The position numbers and the translations under genes were made by a program. The notes under the pieces were generated by a model. The model was not told where the DNA came from. It searched no databases and was given only the letters and a program-made list of their open reading frames with translations. A DNA stretch of 8,040 nucleotides, taken from JBBSGD01 sp038254435 (lineage in GTDB: Bacteria; Actinomycetota; CADDZG01; WHSQ01). The stretch covers positions 1 to 8,040 of the forward strand of contig JBBSGD010000076.1 in the NCBI GenBank assembly GCA_038254435.1, read 5' to 3'. How positions within the stretch are numbered: position 1 is the stretch's first letter; each line of letters begins with the position of its first letter. Positions 6,283 through 8,040 of this stretch are shown one piece after another.

Positions 6283-6713
6283 GGAACGAACTGCGCTGCG
6301 AGGCAGGACAGTCGGTCATCGAGGTCCTCACCGTGGGCCTCATTCTTCTCGTGCCGCTGATGTGGCTGCTCGGCCTCCTGTCGCAAGTCCACGCAGCCGC
6401 CCTAGCAGCCACTTCGGCTGTCCGAGAGGCGGGCTTGGATGCGGCGCGCGCGGGAGATCTAGGCGCGGCGCAAAACGCAGTGGACGAGGCGGTCGCGCGC
6501 GCGTTCGTCGACGAGGGACTCGATCCGGCGCGCGCCCTGGTCAGGTGGGATGCTTCCTCCGGACTCGAGCGGGGTAGCTCCGTGGAGGTCGAAGTCTCCT
6601 ATCCCGTGCCGGTAGTAAGCGCACCCTTCCTTGGGAGCGTGGGGGGCCCGTCGCTTCACGTGCGTGCATCCCACATCGCACGTGTCGATCCGTATGCGAG
6701 CCGCGCCCCATGA
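6279..6713 (+). CDS. Second TadE/TadF-like pseudopilin
   Basis: This is a 144-residue minor-pilin candidate. The leader MRNELRCEAG is followed by QSVIEVLTVGLILLVPLMWLLGLL: Gly10, then Glu15 at +5 of the mature form, and a hydrophobic helix (about 16-35). This is the class III prepilin arrangement. The rest is a soluble domain with an Ala-rich helix (40-80) and beta-like stretches (SVEVEVSYPVPVVS, SLHVRASHIARV). It corresponds by position to Rv3654c-like or TadF-like genes of actinobacterial Tad loci. The start is the GTG at 6279, overlapping the tadE stop (GTGA). It ends in an ATGA overlap with the next gene. No clear ribosome-binding site is visible, so coupling is likely. The exact TadE versus TadF assignment cannot be made by eye. 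Confidence 0.8.
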   Translation: MRNELRCEAGQSVIEVLTVGLILLVPLMWLLGLLSQVHAAALAATSAVREAGLDAARAGDLGAAQNAVDEAVARAFVDEGLDPARALVRWDASSGLERGSSVEVEVSYPVPVVSAPFLGSVGGPSLHVRASHIARVDPYASRAP

Positions 6714-7132
6714 GGACGCGCTCGTCTCGGCAGGGGGGCCAGGTCACCGTGCTCGTTCTTGGGCTGGCGGTGATCGTGTTCGCCGTGGCGGGATTGGCGG
6801 TGGACGGGACGCGTGCCTTCCTATACAGGCGGACATTGCAGAATGCCGCCGACGCCGCCGCCCTCGCGGCTTCCGGTCAACTGGATACCGGCGCCTATTA
6901 CGGAACCGGCGGGCGAGAAGTGACCCTCGACCCCGTCGCTGCCCGCCGCGAGGCTTTCGTGTGGCTGACGCGTCGAGGCCTCGACGCACGCGCGTCTGTT
7001 ACCACAGGAGACTCGATGGTGGCCGTGACGCTGCGAGGCGAGCTCGACACATCGTTTCTGAGCCTCGTCGGCATCGGACAGGTTCCGGTAGCGGTCCTGG
7101 CTAGGGCAAGGCCTGTGGAGGGCTTGCCCTAG
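6710..7132 (+). CDS. Short TadG-like pilus protein (TadE/G-like N-terminal domain)
   Basis: This is the last gene of the operon. The 140 residues begin with a basic leader RTRSSRQGGQ, a hydrophobic segment VTVLVLGLAVIVFAVAGLAVDG (12-33) and TRAFLYRRTLQNAADAAALAAS (34-55). The LQNAADAAALAA element is the hallmark of the putative Flp pilus-assembly TadE/G-like family. Full TadG proteins carry a large von Willebrand A domain after this; here only about 85 further residues follow, so this is the short actinobacterial form. There is no Glu at +5 after Gly10, so processing as a pilin is doubtful. The ATG at 6710 overlaps the previous stop (ATGA). It may anchor the pilus to the envelope or act as a minor subunit, but that is inferred. 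Confidence 0.84.
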   Translation: MRTRSSRQGGQVTVLVLGLAVIVFAVAGLAVDGTRAFLYRRTLQNAADAAALAASGQLDTGAYYGTGGREVTLDPVAARREAFVWLTRRGLDARASVTTGDSMVAVTLRGELDTSFLSLVGIGQVPVAVLARARPVEGLP

Positions 7133-7244
7133 TGTGGTCTTGCGCGCTCGGTGCATCTGCGTGCGGTGGCGGGTCTCGTCACGCCGGCGCGGGGCTAACC
7201 TCTCGGCCCTCGGCTCAGGCTGTGCTGCGCGCGCTGAACAGCCG

Positions 7245-7267
7245 AATCCCCATATTTTTCGGGGATT
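7245..7267. promoter_or_regulatory. AT-rich inverted repeat between the pilus operon and hu
   Basis: AATCCCC (7245-7251) and GGGGATT (7261-7267) are perfect inverted arms around the loop ATATTTTTC. The 7-bp stem stands out as an AT-rich island in GC-rich DNA, about 110 nt after the last pilus gene. It could end the pilus transcript, although no T tract follows the stem. It could also be an operator for hu, whose start is 85 nt downstream. The rest of the 219-nt gap 7133-7351 has no gene I can support and no convincing -35/-10 pair. Confidence 0.45.
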
Positions 7268-7340
7268 TCCGGCCTTCACGCCCTCGGCGCGGATAGTCTT
7301 GGCACGTCTCACAGACCGCGCCAATGTTGGCCTGTCGATA

Positions 7341-7345
7341 GGAGG
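7341..7345 (+). promoter_or_regulatory. Ribosome-binding site of hu
   Basis: GGAGG lies six bases before the GTG at 7352 and fixes that start. Such a strong site fits a highly expressed nucleoid protein. Confidence 0.75.
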
Positions 7346-7351
7346 AACCGA

Positions 7352-7642
7352 GTGAACAAGAAGGAACTGGTCGATGCCGTCGCCAAGTCCACGGGCGAAA
7401 CCAAGCGGGCCGTCCAGGACGTGCTGGACGCGAGCATGACCACGATCCAGAAGCAAGTGAAGAAGGGCGAGAAGGTCACACTGCCGGGCTTCGGCACGTT
7501 CTCTCGGCGCCAGCGCGCGGCGCGCTCGGCTCGCAACCCGCGCACCGGCGAGTCGATCAAGATCCGTGCCACGAAAGTGCCCGGCTTCAAGGCAGGGCAG
7601 GGTTTCAAGGAGTACGTCTCGGGCGGCCGCAAGAAGAAGTAG
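7352..7642 (+). CDS. hup: HU-family histone-like DNA-binding protein
   Basis: This is a nucleoid protein that binds and bends DNA as a dimer. The 96 residues cover the full HU fold: the N-terminal helices NKKELVDAVAKSTGETKRAVQDVLDASMTTIQ, the core VTLPGFGTFSRRQR, and the arm region ARSARNPRTGESIKIRATKVPGFKAGQGFKEYVSG. The arm keeps the RNPRTGE motif whose proline inserts between base pairs. It ends in a short basic GGRKKK tail but lacks the long Lys/Ala-rich extension of mycobacterial HupB. The GTG start follows a strong GGAGG. It has its own spacing from the pilus operon and its own downstream stem-loop, so it is probably transcribed separately. A role specific to the pilus is not indicated. 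Confidence 0.97.
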   Translation: MNKKELVDAVAKSTGETKRAVQDVLDASMTTIQKQVKKGEKVTLPGFGTFSRRQRAARSARNPRTGESIKIRATKVPGFKAGQGFKEYVSGGRKKK

Positions 7643-7661
7643 GCACTTTGGATCAGAGGCA

Positions 7662-7690
7662 AGAGGGGCCTCGGGCTACGGGGTCCCTCT
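7662..7690 (+). terminator. Stem-loop terminator candidate after hu
   Basis: Bases 7662-7672 (AGAGGGGCCTC) pair with 7680-7690 (GGGGTCCCTCT) to give an 11-bp stem with two G-U pairs and a 7-nt loop. It begins 20 nt after the hu stop. There is no T run after it, as is common for actinobacterial terminators, so activity is likely but not certain. Confidence 0.6.
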
Positions 7691-7734
7691 GTCGCGTCGG
7701 AGCCATCGGGCCGCGCTATGTGCATCCACGCTCC

Positions 7735-7902
7735 GGCGTGGTAGAGCGGCGAGAACCACGCTACCGGCTGGGCCCATCCGGGCCGCGCCGAGACCGGAAA
7801 GAACAGGCCGGAGAACAGGAACATGGGCGTGACGAACAGCGTGAAGTAGAAGCTGAACAGGGCGCTGCGGGTCATCGCCCACATGAGCTCGTCCATGACT
7901 AC
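7735..7902 (-). pseudogene. Remnant of an ABC-2 type transporter permease
   Basis: The minus strand encodes FSFYFTLFVTPMFLFSGLFFPVSARPGWAQPVAWFSPLYHA. This matches the conserved late part of ABC-2 (NodJ/DrrB-like) permeases, where two membrane helices flank the FxSGxFFP motif. Only about 55 residues of a normally roughly 250-residue protein are recognisable. The upstream part is cut by the insertion sequence that begins at about 7903. After the LYHA stretch the expected final helices are missing; the frame runs on into the hu terminator and antisense to hu without similarity. The piece is therefore broken at both ends. An internal ATG at 7896 makes it look like an intact ORF, but nothing supports expression. 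Confidence 0.72.
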
Positions 7903-7927
7903 TGGAGTTCCCCCGGTTCGGCGGACA
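7903..7927. repeat. Terminal inverted repeat of an IS3-family element
   Basis: Read from the element outward on the minus strand, TGTCCGCCGAACCGGGG then GAACTCCA ends in CA. It lies just downstream of the transposase stop, as expected for IS3-family ends. The other end is outside the window, so the repeat cannot be matched and no target duplication can be shown. Confidence 0.6.
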
Positions 7928-7933
7928 CGTTGA

Positions 7934-8040
7934 CTATGCCGCTTCCTCGATCATGACGTCCAGTCTCGCGCGCCTCCTCTCGTAGTCCGCGGGTGACAGA
8001 TATCCCAGTGACGAATGGAGACGGCGCCAGTTGTACCAGC
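7934..8040 (-). CDS. IS3-family transposase OrfB, C-terminal part (partial)
   Basis: The minus strand reads WYNWRRLHSSLGYLSP, then ADYERRRARLDVMIEEAA and a TAG stop at 7936-7934. The motif (Y/W)NxxRxHSSLGYxSPxxYE is the hallmark of the end of the DDE integrase core in IS3-family OrfB transposases. The rest of the gene, with most of the catalytic residues, lies beyond the right edge. The stop is seven bases inside the terminal repeat, normal spacing for this family. Whether the whole element is active cannot be judged here. Confidence 0.85.
   Translation of the reverse strand, partial: WYNWRRLHSSLGYLSPADYERRRARLDVMIEEAA

Larger units (their letters stand above)
7903..8040 (-). mobile_element. 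3' end of an IS3-family insertion sequence (partial)
   Basis: The window ends inside the element. It includes the terminal repeat and the transposase C-terminus. The insertion junction with the permease remnant is at about 7902/7903. Confidence 0.75.

Noticed and set aside
7309..7734. Extension of the ABC-2 permease frame antisense to hu
   Set aside because: Similarity stops after the LYHA stretch; the rest is antisense to hu and its terminator.
1..8040. CRISPR arrays, tRNA or rRNA genes
   Set aside because: No spaced identical repeats and no tRNA- or rRNA-like segments were seen on either strand.

Overview
This window is high-GC DNA with many GTG and TTG starts, short gene overlaps and an actinobacterial-style gene set. 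These point to a member of the Actinomycetota, possibly a deep or uncultured lineage; the genus cannot be told from the sequence. Its core (about 820-7132) is one plus-strand operon for a Tad/Flp-type pilus. The order is CpaB/RcpC-like SAF protein, CpaE/TadZ-like ATPase, CpaF/TadA secretion ATPase, TadB, TadC, a 67-residue Flp-like pilin candidate, two TadE-like pseudopilins and a short TadG-like protein. This resembles the mycobacterial Rv3660c-Rv3654c type of locus with a SAF-domain protein added. No secretin and no prepilin peptidase are encoded here. The missing secretin fits a single-membrane cell envelope; the peptidase would have to be elsewhere.

Layout. 19-522 (+) encodes a 167-residue protein of unknown function. 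506-760 (-) encodes a small excisionase/BldC-like helix-turn-helix protein, convergent with the first gene and divergent from the pilus operon. The short gap 761-819 carries the candidate control region: a 10-bp-period direct repeat (GTGCCT twice, with a weaker third copy upstream), a GC hairpin at the cpaB start and a possible leaderless promoter for the HTH gene. 820-7132 is the pilus operon. Seven of its eight gene junctions are 4-nt stop/start overlaps. The exception is the pilin candidate, which has a 14-nt gap and the best Shine-Dalgarno sequence of the operon, as expected if it is made in excess.

7133-7351 is a non-coding gap with an AT-rich inverted repeat. 7352-7642 (+) encodes an HU histone-like protein, followed by a strong stem-loop at 7662-7690. 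From about 7735 to the end is decayed DNA: the remains of an ABC-2 transporter permease (-) abutting the end of an IS3-family insertion sequence. The terminal inverted repeat of that element starts near 7903, and the transposase C-terminus reads from the right edge of the window.

How the parts fit: CpaF would power assembly on the TadB/TadC membrane platform, and CpaE would place the machine in the cell. The small pilin would form the fibre and the TadE/TadG-like proteins would act as minor pilins. The HTH protein is the most obvious local candidate regulator. All functional statements rest on sequence motifs and family knowledge; no searches were run.
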